64,000 bases of DNA from Frigoribacterium sp. Leaf263 (GTDB taxonomy: Bacteria; Actinomycetota; Actinomycetes; Actinomycetales; Microbacteriaceae), in the NCBI RefSeq assembly GCF_001422285.1, contig NZ_LMMO01000003.1, positions 570,894-634,893 of the forward strand. The letters are read 5' to 3'. The position numbers and the translations under genes were made by a program. This document shows, piece by piece, positions 47,293 to 56,556 of this stretch. The notes below the pieces were generated by a model. That model was given only the letters and a program-made list of their open reading frames with translations, ran no database searches and was not told the origin of the DNA. Every line of letters begins with the position of its first letter. Position 1 is the stretch's first letter.

Positions 47293-47414
47293 GCGATCGC
47301 ACCGCCGACGGCTCTGCGGCGACCGCCGGCTCGCCCTTCACCATGCTCGGGTCCCCGGACGCGGTGGCGTGCGAAGGCGACGCCTGCCTGGTCGAAGGGC
47401 CCGCGCCCGTCTGA
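47289..47414 (+). CDS. small CX4C protein coupled to the FrnE-like gene
   Basis: A 41-residue ORF from GTG to TGA, overlapping the upstream stop by GTGA. The sequence includes SPFTMLGSPDAV and then ACEGDACLVEG, a CX4C motif. The coupling, the paired cysteines and the position directly after a CPWC oxidoreductase suggest a redox partner or metal-binding peptide. I cannot name a family. It may also be a chance ORF, because 41 codons are common in GC-rich DNA. Confidence 0.5.
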   Translation: MSDRTADGSAATAGSPFTMLGSPDAVACEGDACLVEGPAPV

Positions 47415-47443
47415 CCCGTCGAAGGAGCGAGGGAGGCGCGGTG

Positions 47444-47920
47444 TCAGTCGCTGATGTCGGCGACCGTGGCCGCGTACGCGGTGATCAGAGCATCGGCGTC
47501 GACGAAGGCGCTGTAACCGTGTTCACCGGCGCCGAGGGCGACGCGTCGGCCGGTGATGCGTTCGTCGGCGAAGACGGGCCATGCCGTCGTGCTGCCGAGC
47601 GGGGTGATCGTGCCTCGTTCGTACCCGGTGGCGTCGAGGGCGATCTCGGGCCGGGGGAGTGAGAGCTTGTTGACCCCGACGACCGATCGGAGCTTCGCCC
47701 ACGAGATCTGTCGGTCGCCCGGTACCAGGGCGAAGAGGAACGAGCCGTCGTGGCGTCTGACCACCAGGCTCTTGACGACGTCGGAGGAACCGACGCCCAG
47801 CAGGGAGGCCGCGTCCTCCAACGTGTCGGCCGCAGGGCGCGACACGATCTCCACAGCCAGGCCGTGGGCCTCGGCGTCCACACGAACCCGCTGCCGTCCT
47901 GTCGGTCCACCGTCGCTCAT
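47444..47920 (-). CDS. YbaK/ProX-type aminoacyl-tRNA deacylase
   Basis: A 158-residue protein with DAASLLGVGSSDVVKSLVVR, containing the conserved Lys of the YbaK family, then LVPGDRQISWAKLRSVVGVN and GTITPLGSTTAWPVFADERI. These proteins remove wrongly attached amino acids, commonly Cys from tRNA-Pro. ATG 47920 is set by TACGAT ending 6 nt upstream. It is divergent from dus, 15 bp between starts. Confidence 0.9.
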   Translation of the reverse strand: MSDGGPTGRQRVRVDAEAHGLAVEIVSRPAADTLEDAASLLGVGSSDVVKSLVVRRHDGSFLFALVPGDRQISWAKLRSVVGVNKLSLPRPEIALDATGYERGTITPLGSTTAWPVFADERITGRRVALGAGEHGYSAFVDADALITAYAATVADISD

Positions 47921-47922
47921 GG

Positions 47923-47932
47923 GAGAATCGTA
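47923..47932. promoter_or_regulatory. 15-bp divergent promoter of ybaK-like gene and dus
   Basis: On the plus strand GAGAAT (47923-47928) ends 7 nt before the dus ATG. On the minus strand TACGAT (complement of 47927-47932) ends 6 nt before the ybaK-like ATG. The two -10 hexamers overlap by two bases. Confidence 0.6.
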
Positions 47933-47935
47933 CCG

Positions 47936-49093
47936 ATGACCATTTCCACTCTTCCCTCGCGCGGCCTCTCGATCGGCCCGATCGAGGTCGCATCCCCGGT
48001 CGTGCTGGCACCCATGGCCGGCATCACGAACACGGCCTACCGGCGCCTCTGTCGCGAGTACGGCGCCGGTCTCTACGTGAGCGAGATGATCACGAGCCGC
48101 GCACTCGTAGAGCGGACGCCCGAGTCGATGCGCCTGATCCAGCATCACGAGTCCGAGACGCCCCGGAGCATCCAGCTGTACGGCGTCGAGCCGAATACGG
48201 TCGCCGAGGCCGTGACGATGCTCGTCGCCGAAGACCGCGCCGATCACATCGATCTCAACTTCGGCTGCCCCGTCCCGAAGGTCACGCGGAAGGGCGGCGG
48301 ATCCGCTCTCCCCTGGAAGATCGGGCTGTTCCGCGAGATCGTCGAGCGGGCCGTGTCGGCGGCGGGCGACATCCCGCTGACCATCAAGATGCGGAAGGGC
48401 ATCGACTCCGATCACCTCACGTACCTGGAGGCCGCCAAGGCCGCTCAGGGGGCCGGCGTGGCGAGCATCGCCCTGCACGCCAGGACGGCGGCGGACTTCT
48501 ACTCGGGCACGGCCGACTGGTCGGCGATCGCCACGTTGAAGGAGACCGTCGGCGACGTCCCGATCCTCGGCAACGGCGACATCTGGTCGGCGGCGGACGC
48601 CCTCCGCATGGTCGACGAGACCGGTTGCGACGGTGTCGTCGTCGGCCGCGGCTGCCTCGGTCGCCCCTGGCTGTTCGGGGATCTCGCGGCCGCCTTCCGC
48701 GGTGAGGACCTGAAGGCCGAGCCCACGCTCGGCGAGGTGGGGCGCGCGTTCCGACGGCACGCCGAGCTCATGGTCGAGTTCTGGTCGGGTGACGAGGGGC
48801 GCGCCTGCCGCGACATGCGCAAGCACGTCGCCTGGTACTTCAAGGGCTACCCCGTCGGCGGCGAGACGCGGTCGGCTCTCGCCCTCGCCGATTCACTCTC
48901 CGAGATCGACGACCTCCTCGCGACCCTCGATCCCGACGAGCTGTACCCGGGTGCGGCGGCCGAGGGCCCTCGGGGTCGCGCGGGCAGCCCCAAGAGACCC
49001 GCGCTGCCCGACCGCTGGCTCGAGAGCCGCGACCTCGACGAGGCGTTCAAGGTCGAGCTGGCCGCGGCGGAGCTGCACCACAGCGGCGGGTGA
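47936..49093 (+). CDS. dusB: tRNA-dihydrouridine synthase
   Basis: A 385-residue FMN enzyme. VVLAPMAGITNTAYRRLCRE binds FMN. The catalytic Cys111 lies in DLNFGCPVPKVTRKGGG, and ILGNGDIW and VVGRGCLGRPWLF are FMN phosphate-binding segments. It reduces uridines in the tRNA D-loop. The subtype (DusB) is a best guess from actinobacterial context. An exact copy of the recurrent 14-mer lies at 49109-49122, just after the stop. dgt follows. Confidence 0.93.
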   Translation: MTISTLPSRGLSIGPIEVASPVVLAPMAGITNTAYRRLCREYGAGLYVSEMITSRALVERTPESMRLIQHHESETPRSIQLYGVEPNTVAEAVTMLVAEDRADHIDLNFGCPVPKVTRKGGGSALPWKIGLFREIVERAVSAAGDIPLTIKMRKGIDSDHLTYLEAAKAAQGAGVASIALHARTAADFYSGTADWSAIATLKETVGDVPILGNGDIWSAADALRMVDETGCDGVVVGRGCLGRPWLFGDLAAAFRGEDLKAEPTLGEVGRAFRRHAELMVEFWSGDEGRACRDMRKHVAWYFKGYPVGGETRSALALADSLSEIDDLLATLDPDELYPGAAAEGPRGRAGSPKRPALPDRWLESRDLDEAFKVELAAAELHHSGG

Positions 49094-49155
49094 CCGCTCG
49101 CGGGTCGCGACCCGCGCCTCCTGCTCGTTCCGCTCCTCCTGATCGAAAGGCCCCG

Positions 49156-50442
49156 GTGTCCGTCGAGTCCACGCCCCTCGAGTCCGCCCTCAGCACGTCC
49201 GCCGGGTACGAGTCCGCCGACTCCGACCGCTGGCTCCCCGAGCAGCACTCGAACCGGCGCAGCGATTTCGCGCGCGACCGAGCGCGGCTGCTCCACTCGA
49301 GCGCACTCCGTCGCCTGGCCGCGAAGACGCAGGTGCTGAGCCCGACCGCCGGTCTCGACTTCGCACGCAACCGCCTGACCCACTCCCTCGAGGTCGCGCA
49401 GGTCGGCCGCGAGCTGGCGACGAGTCTCGGTCTCGACCCCGACGTGGTCGACACGGCCTGCCTCGCGCACGACCTGGGGCACCCGCCATTCGGTCACAAC
49501 GGCGAGAAGGCGCTCAACGACTGGTCGGTCGGCATCGGCGGCTTCGAGGGCAACGCGCAGACCCTGCGGCTCCTCACCCGGATCGAGCCCAAGGTCATCG
49601 ACGATGCGGGTCGCAGCTACGGGTTGAACCTGACCCGGGCGAGTCTCGATGCGAGCTGCAAGTACCCGTGGCCGGCGGCGCAGGGCGTCCCCGACCCGTC
49701 GGGGAGGATGAAGTTCGGCTTCTACGACGACGACACCGAGGCGTTCGAGTGGCTGAGGGCCGGTGCGCCGCGTCGCCGTCGCTGCATCGAGGCTCAGGTG
49801 ATGGATCTCAGCGACGACATCGCGTACTCCGTGCACGATCTGGAGGACGCGGTCGTCAACGGCTACGTCGACGTGGCGACCCTCGGCTCGGGCGACGGGC
49901 ACGACGAGCTCGTGACGGCGATGCACGAGTGGGTCGGTCGGGAGCTCAGCCGCGACGAGCTCGTCGAGGCGTTCGACCGGCTCCGCTCGCAGCCCTTCTG
50001 GGTCGACTCGTACGACGGAGGGCGGCTCGACCAGGCGCGTCTGAAGAACCTCACGAGCCAGCTCATCGGCCGCTTCGCCGGTGCGGCGACGCACGCGACC
50101 CGCGAGTCGTACTCGCAGTCGAGCCTGACCCGGTTCAGCGCGAGCATGGTCGTGCCGCCCGAGGTGATCGGCGAGATCGCCGTGCTCAAGGGCATCGTGG
50201 CGGCGTTCGTCATGACCCACGGCACGAGGCAGCCCATCTACCAGCACCAGCGCGAGCTGCTGACGGGGCTGGCCGACGCGCTCTGGGCCGCCGGCCCGTC
50301 CGAGCTCGACCCGGGTTTCGCGGCCGACTGGGCCGCCGCCGCCGACGACACGGCGAGGCGGCGCGTCGTCGTCGACCAGGTGGCGTCGCTCACCGATCAG
50401 AGCGCGACGGCCTGGCACGCGCGCCTCGTCCTCCGCAGTTGA
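49156..50442 (+). CDS. dgt: deoxyguanosinetriphosphate triphosphohydrolase
   Basis: A 428-residue HD-domain enzyme. The metal motif is LAHDLGHPPFGHNGEKAL (His105, Asp106), with NRLTHSLEVAQVGRELA before it and VMDLSDDIAYSVHDLEDAV after. It hydrolyses dGTP or other dNTPs to nucleoside and triphosphate. GTG 49156 is chosen for GAAAGG 5 nt upstream; a longer in-frame start at 49090 overlaps the dus stop. The dgt-dnaG order is conserved in actinobacteria. Confidence 0.95.
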   Translation: MSVESTPLESALSTSAGYESADSDRWLPEQHSNRRSDFARDRARLLHSSALRRLAAKTQVLSPTAGLDFARNRLTHSLEVAQVGRELATSLGLDPDVVDTACLAHDLGHPPFGHNGEKALNDWSVGIGGFEGNAQTLRLLTRIEPKVIDDAGRSYGLNLTRASLDASCKYPWPAAQGVPDPSGRMKFGFYDDDTEAFEWLRAGAPRRRRCIEAQVMDLSDDIAYSVHDLEDAVVNGYVDVATLGSGDGHDELVTAMHEWVGRELSRDELVEAFDRLRSQPFWVDSYDGGRLDQARLKNLTSQLIGRFAGAATHATRESYSQSSLTRFSASMVVPPEVIGEIAVLKGIVAAFVMTHGTRQPIYQHQRELLTGLADALWAAGPSELDPGFAADWAAAADDTARRRVVVDQVASLTDQSATAWHARLVLRS

Positions 50443-50506
50443 CGAGCCGAGCCGAGGAGGCACGGGTCCCGCCCCGTCCGCGCCCTCCGGTGTCGGCCGC
50501 GAGATC

Positions 50507-50512
50507 TAGGAT
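50507..50512 (+). promoter_or_regulatory. -10 element of dnaG (leaderless)
   Basis: TAGGAT ends 6 nt before GTG 50519. Confidence 0.6.
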
Positions 50513-50518
50513 CGTCAC

Positions 50519-52426
50519 GTGGCAGGCCTGATCAAACGGAACGACATCGACGAGGTCCGCTCGCGGACGAGCATCGTCGACGTCGTCTCCGACCACGTCA
50601 CCCTGAAGGGTGCGGGGGTCGGCTCGATGAAGGGCCTGTGCCCGTTCCACGACGAGCGGAGCCCGAGCTTCCATGTCCGTCCGCAGGTCGGTCGCTATCA
50701 CTGCTTCGGGTGCGGCGAAGACGGCGACGTCTTCAGCTTCGTCCAGAAGATGGACCACACGACCTTCCAGGAGGCGGTCGAGCGACTGGCGTCGCGTATC
50801 GGCTTCGAGCTGCACTACGAGGACGGGGGACAGGCGACCGACCACGGGAACCGGGCTCGCCTGATCGCCGCGAACGAGGGGGCGCGCGAGTTCTTCGTCG
50901 AGCATCTGACCGCGTCCGACGCCGATCCGGCCCGCCGGTTCCTCGGCGAGCGGGGTTTCGACCCGGCGGCGGCCGAGCGGTTCGGCGTCGGTTTCGCACC
51001 GAAGTCGTTCGACGCGCTGCGCAGTCACCTGAAGGGCCGCGGCTTCAGCGACGACGAGCTCGTTGCGGCCGGTCTGCTCAGCAGCGGCGACCGCAGCCCG
51101 TACGACCGGTTCCGGGGGCGCCTGCTCTGGCCGATCCGCGACGTGACGGGTTCGACCATCGGCTTCGGGGCACGCCGCCTGCTCGACGACGACAAGGGGC
51201 CGAAGTACCTGAACACCCCCGAGACGCCGATCTATCACAAGTCGCAGGTGCTCTACGGTCTCGACCTGGCCCGACGCGACATCTCGAAGGGCAAGCAGGT
51301 CGTCATCGTCGAGGGTTACACCGACGTGATGGCCTGCCATCTGGCGGGTGTGACGACGGCCGTCGCCACGTGCGGCACCTCCTTCGGCGTGGACCACATC
51401 AAGCTGCTGCGACCTATGCTCGGCGATGTCAGCGGGGCGCACACGTCGGCGAGCGGTGAGGTGATCTTCACGTTCGACCCCGACGAAGCCGGACAGCGCG
51501 CCGCGTCGCGGGCCTACGCCGAAGAGCAGCGCTTCTCGGCGCAGACGTTCGTGGCGGTGGCCCCCGACGGGCTCGACCCCTGCGATCTGCGCCTGAACCG
51601 GGGCGACGACGCCGTCCGGCGACTGGTCGAGACGAAGCGTCCGCTGTTCGAGTTCATGATCCGCCGTGTGATCGACGAGTTCGACCTCGAGACCGTCGAG
51701 GGTCGCGCCGGGGCCGTCAGGGCCGGTGCTCCCGTCCTGGCGACCATGCGCGAGCAGTCGCTCCAGCGCGGGTACGCCCGGATGCTCGCCAAGTGGGTCG
51801 GCGTCGACACCGACGAGGTCGTGGCCGCCTACCAGGAGGTCGCGCGGACGACCGCGAGCCAGACCTCGATCGAGCGGGCGAAGCCGCAGAACGCCGGAGA
51901 CGGTCCGCAGTCGATCACGAGTCTGCCGCCGCTGCCCGACGAACCGGCGGGCCCGACCCTGATGACCCTCCCGTCCGACCTGACGACGCGCACCGAGCGC
52001 GATGCGCTCATGGCCATGCTGCAGCAGCCGGCCGCGGTCGGCCCTCTCCTCATGCAGCGCGCCTCCCAGGCCCGGCTCGAGACCAGCGCTCTCGCCGTCG
52101 TCCGCGACGCCATCGGCGTGAGCCTCGATCGGCTCGAGGCGAGCGACTGGCTCGACGTCGTCCTCGATCACACGCCGGCGCCGTACGACGTGCTGGCTCG
52201 TGAGCTGGCCGTGGCGCCGATCCCCGAGCGCGAGAACCGGGAGATCACGACGTACTGCCGGGGCATCGTCTCGTCTCTCGTCGAGCGGGACATCCTCCGC
52301 GAGCAGGCCGAGGCCATGGGGCGGCTCCGCCGGACCGACGCCAAACAGGATCCCGAGGGCCTGCGTGAGATCCAGCTGCGCATAGTCGCCCTCGAACAGG
52401 AGCGTCGCGCCATCCGGCAGGAATGA
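50519..52426 (+). CDS. dnaG: DNA primase
   Basis: A 635-residue primase. The N-terminal zinc finger (Cys41, His44, Cys62, Cys65: CPFHDERS and YHCFGCGEDGD) is followed by the TOPRIM core (VVIVEGYTDVMACHLAGVTT, then FTFDPDEAGQRAA) and a helical C-terminal DnaB-binding domain. It makes RNA primers for replication. Unlike many bacteria, rpoD does not follow within the window; a peptide transporter operon comes next. Confidence 0.97.
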   Translation: MAGLIKRNDIDEVRSRTSIVDVVSDHVTLKGAGVGSMKGLCPFHDERSPSFHVRPQVGRYHCFGCGEDGDVFSFVQKMDHTTFQEAVERLASRIGFELHYEDGGQATDHGNRARLIAANEGAREFFVEHLTASDADPARRFLGERGFDPAAAERFGVGFAPKSFDALRSHLKGRGFSDDELVAAGLLSSGDRSPYDRFRGRLLWPIRDVTGSTIGFGARRLLDDDKGPKYLNTPETPIYHKSQVLYGLDLARRDISKGKQVVIVEGYTDVMACHLAGVTTAVATCGTSFGVDHIKLLRPMLGDVSGAHTSASGEVIFTFDPDEAGQRAASRAYAEEQRFSAQTFVAVAPDGLDPCDLRLNRGDDAVRRLVETKRPLFEFMIRRVIDEFDLETVEGRAGAVRAGAPVLATMREQSLQRGYARMLAKWVGVDTDEVVAAYQEVARTTASQTSIERAKPQNAGDGPQSITSLPPLPDEPAGPTLMTLPSDLTTRTERDALMAMLQQPAAVGPLLMQRASQARLETSALAVVRDAIGVSLDRLEASDWLDVVLDHTPAPYDVLARELAVAPIPERENREITTYCRGIVSSLVERDILREQAEAMGRLRRTDAKQDPEGLREIQLRIVALEQERRAIRQE

Positions 52427-52690
52427 CCGGGCCCAGGGCGCGGCGCCCCGCGGCACCGCGCACGCCCGGCGGCACCGCGCCCCTTCTGACGAGCGCTCGC
52501 GCTCGAGCAGCCCGGCCGCGTCTCGAAGAACAGACCACGCGGCAAGGGTTCATTGCGAGCCTGTAAACACTTCTCCGTGGAGTAGGGCCGCGAGTCCGGT
52601 GTGTGTTACCAATGGATCCACCCCGAATCGGGCGCGAACACAGCCGCGCCCGGGGGGTCTCCTTGCACACAGAGAAAGAGGTAACCGGAT

Positions 52691-54313
52691 ATGACATCCG
52701 ACTCCAAGCTCGGACGACGCGCTCTCGCCGTCGTCGGTGGCGCCGCTGCCACCACCCTCATCCTCGCCGGCTGCGCCTCGGGCGGTGACGCCGACACCGC
52801 TCTCGACGGCATCAGCGTCGGCACGACCGACGTGATCACGTCGCTCGACCCGGCCGGCTCGTACGACAACGGCTCGTTCGCCGTGCAGAACCAGGTGTTC
52901 GGGTTCCTGATGAACTCGCCCTACGGCAGCCCCGACGTCGAACCGGACCTCGCCGAGTCGGCCGAGTTCACCGACCCGGTCACCTACACGGTCACGCTGA
53001 AGCCCGATCTGACCTTCGCGAACGGCAACGAGCTCACCTCGAGCGACGTCAAGTTCACGTTCGACCGCCAGCTGGCGATCGCGGACCCGAACGGTCCGTC
53101 GTCGCTGCTCGGCAACCTCGCGGGCGTCGAGGCCCCCGACGACACCACCGTGGTCTTCACGCTGAACGGCGCCGACCAGACCTGGCCGCAGATCCTCTCG
53201 AGCCCCGCCGCGCCCATCGTCGACGAGGACGTCTTCTCGGCCACCGAGCTGACCTCCGCCGACGACATCGTCTCCGGCGACGCGTTCTCGGGTCAGTACT
53301 CGATCACCGACTACGCCGAGAACGAGACGATCGCCTACGAGGCCAACGACGCCTACGACGGCGTGCTCGGCGCGGCGAAGACCGACTCGGTCACGGCGAC
53401 GTACTACACGGAGGAGACCGACCTCAAGCTGGCCGTCCAGCAGGGCGACGTCGACGTGGCCAACCGCAGCCTCAGCCCGACCGACCTCGCCGACCTGGCT
53501 AAGGACGACGCGCTGACGGTGCACAACGGCCCCGGCGGCGAGATCCGCTACCTGGTCTTCAACCTCAACACGATGCCCTTCGGCTCGACGCAGGACGACG
53601 CCGACGCCGACAAGGCGCTGGCGGTCCGTCAGGCCATCGCCGACACGGTCGACCGCGACGCCCTCGCCAGCGAGGTCTACAACGACACGTACACGCCCCT
53701 GTACTCGGTCGTGCCCGACGGTCTGACCGGTGCGACGAAGCCCCTCGAGTCGCTCTACGGCGACGGCGAGGGCGGCCCCGACGTCGACGCGGCGACCGAG
53801 CGTCTGTCGGCGGCCGGCGTCGAGACCCCGGTGTCGATCGACCTGCAGTACAGCCCCGACCACTACGGCGCCTCGAGCGATGAGGAGTACGCGTTGATCC
53901 AGACGCAGCTCCAGGCGAGCGGCCTGTTCGAGGTCAACCTGCAGTCGACCCTGTGGGACACCTACTCGACCGAGCGCCGTGAAGACGCGTACCCCGTGTA
54001 CCAGCTCGGCTGGTTCCCGGACTTCTCGGACGCCGACAACTACCTGTCGCCGTTCTTCGTGAAGGACAACTTCGTCGGCAACCACTACGACTCGGCTCAG
54101 GTGCAGGGTCTGCTGGCATCGGAGATCGCCGAGTCCGACGAGGCCGCCCGCACCGAGATCATCGGTCAGATCCAGGACGTCGTCGCGAACGACCTGCCCA
54201 CGCTGCCGCTGCTGCAGGGCACGCAGGTCGTCGTCTCGCAGAGCGACGTGCAGGGCGTCGACGACACGCTCGACCCGTCGTTCAAGTTCCGCTACGCAGC
54301 GCTGAGCCGCTGA
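52691..54313 (+). CDS. ABC transporter substrate-binding lipoprotein, family 5 (peptide)
   Basis: A 540-residue protein. The lipoprotein signal peptide ends at Cys28 (LILAGC). The family 5 (DppA/OppA) body has VEPDLAESAEF, FTFDRQ and TDVITSLDPAGSYDNG. AAAGAGG lies about 9 nt before the ATG. The 264-bp gap after dnaG should hold the operon promoter; TTACCAAT near 52606 is one -10 candidate. A terminator-like hairpin separates it from the permease genes, which would give more binding protein than transporter. Confidence 0.93.
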   Translation: MTSDSKLGRRALAVVGGAAATTLILAGCASGGDADTALDGISVGTTDVITSLDPAGSYDNGSFAVQNQVFGFLMNSPYGSPDVEPDLAESAEFTDPVTYTVTLKPDLTFANGNELTSSDVKFTFDRQLAIADPNGPSSLLGNLAGVEAPDDTTVVFTLNGADQTWPQILSSPAAPIVDEDVFSATELTSADDIVSGDAFSGQYSITDYAENETIAYEANDAYDGVLGAAKTDSVTATYYTEETDLKLAVQQGDVDVANRSLSPTDLADLAKDDALTVHNGPGGEIRYLVFNLNTMPFGSTQDDADADKALAVRQAIADTVDRDALASEVYNDTYTPLYSVVPDGLTGATKPLESLYGDGEGGPDVDAATERLSAAGVETPVSIDLQYSPDHYGASSDEEYALIQTQLQASGLFEVNLQSTLWDTYSTERREDAYPVYQLGWFPDFSDADNYLSPFFVKDNFVGNHYDSAQVQGLLASEIAESDEAARTEIIGQIQDVVANDLPTLPLLQGTQVVVSQSDVQGVDDTLDPSFKFRYAALSR

Positions 54314-54369
54314 TCGGCTGACCGGCCGATCGCGCGAGCGAACATGTTCCACGACGCATGACGCGCGAG

Positions 54370-54400
54370 GGGCGTCCCGCCATGGTGCGGGACGCCCTTT
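54370..54400 (+). terminator. intraoperonic hairpin after the substrate-binding gene
   Basis: GGGCGTCCCGC (54370-54380), 6-nt loop, perfect complement to 54397, then TTT. It probably causes partial termination. Confidence 0.8.
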
Positions 54401-54442
54401 CGTGCGTCGTGCGTCGCCCCCACCCCCCGAAAGGCACCTGAC

Positions 54443-55540
54443 GTGACGTCGCTCATCGAGGCTCCCCTCGCGAGCGAGCCGCCCACCCCCGACCCCACCG
54501 TGCGACGACGTCGTCCCGGCGGAGGATTCGGTCGCTACCTCGTGGTCCGCGCGCTCCTCATCATCCCCACCGTCTTCATCCTGGTCACCCTGGTCTTCTT
54601 CCTGATGCGCGTGGTCGGCAACCCGATCACCGCCTCCGTCGGAGGCCGTCTGACCGAGGCGCAGCTGCAGGAGCGGCTCGCCGCCGCCGGCTACGACCGT
54701 CCGATCATCGTGCAGTACCTCGAGTACCTGGGTCAGATCGTCCGGCTCGACTTCGGCACGACCGCGACCGACAACCGCCAGATCAGCGAGGTCATCGTGA
54801 CCTACGGCTCGGCCACGGTCGAGCTCGTCTTCTACGCCCTGATCATCGCCCTCGTCATCGGCATCCCCCTCGGGATGCTGGCCGCGTACGTGCGCGACCG
54901 GTGGCCCGACGCGGTGCTCCGGATCCTCGCGATCCTCGCGTACGCCACGCCGGTGTTCTTCGCGGGCCTCCTGCTCAAGCTGACCTTCTCCGTCTGGCTC
55001 GGCTGGTTCCCCCTCGGCGGCCGCGCCTCGACGCGGATCGGCATCGCGCTCGGGCGCATCGAGAACCCGACCGGGATCTACCTCATCGACGCCCTGAGGA
55101 CGGGCAACAGCACGATCATCGTCGACGTCCTGTCGCACGCCGTCCTGCCCGCGCTGACGCTGGGCCTGCTGACGGCGGGCATCTTCCTCCGACTCGTCCG
55201 CACCAACGTCATCGGCACCCTCGGCTCCGACTACATCGACGCGGCGCGGTCGCGGGGCGTCGGCGAGCTGCGGCTCGTGCGCAAGCACGCGCTCAAGCCC
55301 GCGCTCATCCCGATCATCACGGTGATGGGTCTGCAGATCGCGATGCTGCTCGGCGGATCGGTGCTCACCGAGACGACGTTCGGCTGGCGCGGTCTCGGCT
55401 TCCAGCTGCAGCAGTACCTCTCGGCCCGCGACTTCATCGCGGTGCAGGGCATCGTCGCCGTCCTGGCGGTGATCGTCGCCGTCACGAACTTCCTGGTCGA
55501 CGTCGTCGCGGCCCTGATCGACCCCCGTGTGAGGTACTGA
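54443..55540 (+). CDS. peptide ABC transporter permease (DppB-like)
   Basis: A 365-residue permease. The first helix is LVVRALLIIPTVFILVTLVFFLM, and the EAA-type loop YIDAARSRGVGELRLVRKHAL contacts the ATPase. TETTFGWRGLGFQLQQYLSARD is a DppB/OppB C-terminal signature. The N-terminus has a short Pro-rich cytoplasmic extension. The start is GTG 54443. The DppC-like gene follows after 2 bp. Confidence 0.93.
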   Translation: MTSLIEAPLASEPPTPDPTVRRRRPGGGFGRYLVVRALLIIPTVFILVTLVFFLMRVVGNPITASVGGRLTEAQLQERLAAAGYDRPIIVQYLEYLGQIVRLDFGTTATDNRQISEVIVTYGSATVELVFYALIIALVIGIPLGMLAAYVRDRWPDAVLRILAILAYATPVFFAGLLLKLTFSVWLGWFPLGGRASTRIGIALGRIENPTGIYLIDALRTGNSTIIVDVLSHAVLPALTLGLLTAGIFLRLVRTNVIGTLGSDYIDAARSRGVGELRLVRKHALKPALIPIITVMGLQIAMLLGGSVLTETTFGWRGLGFQLQQYLSARDFIAVQGIVAVLAVIVAVTNFLVDVVAALIDPRVRY

Positions 55541-55542
55541 CC

Positions 55543-56556
55543 ATGACCGACACCACCAGCACCGGCGTCCTCGCCGACCGTCGCGCGCCGCTCTGGAAGC
55601 GCCTCCCGATCGTCGCGCAGCTGCGCCGCTCCGTCGGCCTCCAGCGCGGCATGCTCGTCGCCGGCGTCGTCATCTGCGCCGTCTTCCTCCTCGCCGCCGT
55701 CTTCGCACCGCTGATCGCGCCGTACGGCTTCGGTCAGCTCGGAGACGACGGGGGCACGTTCCCGCGGCAGGCGCCTCCCTCGGCCGTCCACCTCTGGGGC
55801 ACGACCGTCGGAGGCTACGACGTCTTCAGCCGCGTCGTCTGGGGCACCCGGACGGCCATCGCGGTCGTCGTCGTCGCGGTCGTCCTCTCGATCACGATCG
55901 GCGTGGCGCTGGGGCTCGTGTCGGGCTACCTGGGCGGGTGGCTCGACCGGGTCCTCGTCGTCATCGCCGACGCCGTCTACGCGTTCCCGTCGCTGCTGCT
56001 CGCCATCGTCGTCTCGATCGTCATCAGCGGCGGTCAGTCGAGTCTCTGGGGCGGCATCATCTCGGCGGGCATCTCGATCACGGTCGTCTACGTGCCGCAG
56101 TACTTCCGGGTGGTCCGCGCCGAGGCCGTCCGGCTGAAGAGCGAGGCGTTCGTCGAGTCCGCGAAGGTCGTCGGCAGCAGCACGCCCCGCATCATGTTCA
56201 AGCACGTGCTCCGCAACGCCACGCGCAGCCTGCCGCTGATCCTCACGCTGAACGCGTCCGAGGCGATCCTCACCCTCGCCGCGCTGGGGTTCCTCGGCTT
56301 CGGCATCGGCCCGACCTCGGCCGCGGAATGGGGCTACGACCTCAACCGCGCCCTCAGCGACACCGCGAGCGGCATCTGGTGGACGGGCGTGTTCCCGGGT
56401 GCCGCGATCGTGCTCATGGTGCTCGGCATCACCCTCGTGGGCGAGAGCCTGAACGACCTGGCCGACCCGCGCCTCCGGACCCGCCGTCGGGCCCGCCGCA
56501 AGACGAAGAACGACACGACGGCCACCTCGGCCGTCACCGAGGAGGTCCCCGCGTGA
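55543..56556 (+). CDS. peptide ABC transporter permease (DppC-like)
   Basis: A 337-residue permease. An OppC-type N-terminus (LVAGVVICAVFLLAAVFAPLIAPYG) is followed by HLWGTTVGGYDVFSRVVWGTR and an EAA-type loop (AFVESAKVVGSSTPRIMFKHV). It has a basic, Thr-rich C-terminal tail. The stop overlaps the GTG of the ATPase gene. Confidence 0.93.
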   Translation: MTDTTSTGVLADRRAPLWKRLPIVAQLRRSVGLQRGMLVAGVVICAVFLLAAVFAPLIAPYGFGQLGDDGGTFPRQAPPSAVHLWGTTVGGYDVFSRVVWGTRTAIAVVVVAVVLSITIGVALGLVSGYLGGWLDRVLVVIADAVYAFPSLLLAIVVSIVISGGQSSLWGGIISAGISITVVYVPQYFRVVRAEAVRLKSEAFVESAKVVGSSTPRIMFKHVLRNATRSLPLILTLNASEAILTLAALGFLGFGIGPTSAAEWGYDLNRALSDTASGIWWTGVFPGAAIVLMVLGITLVGESLNDLADPRLRTRRRARRKTKNDTTATSAVTEEVPA

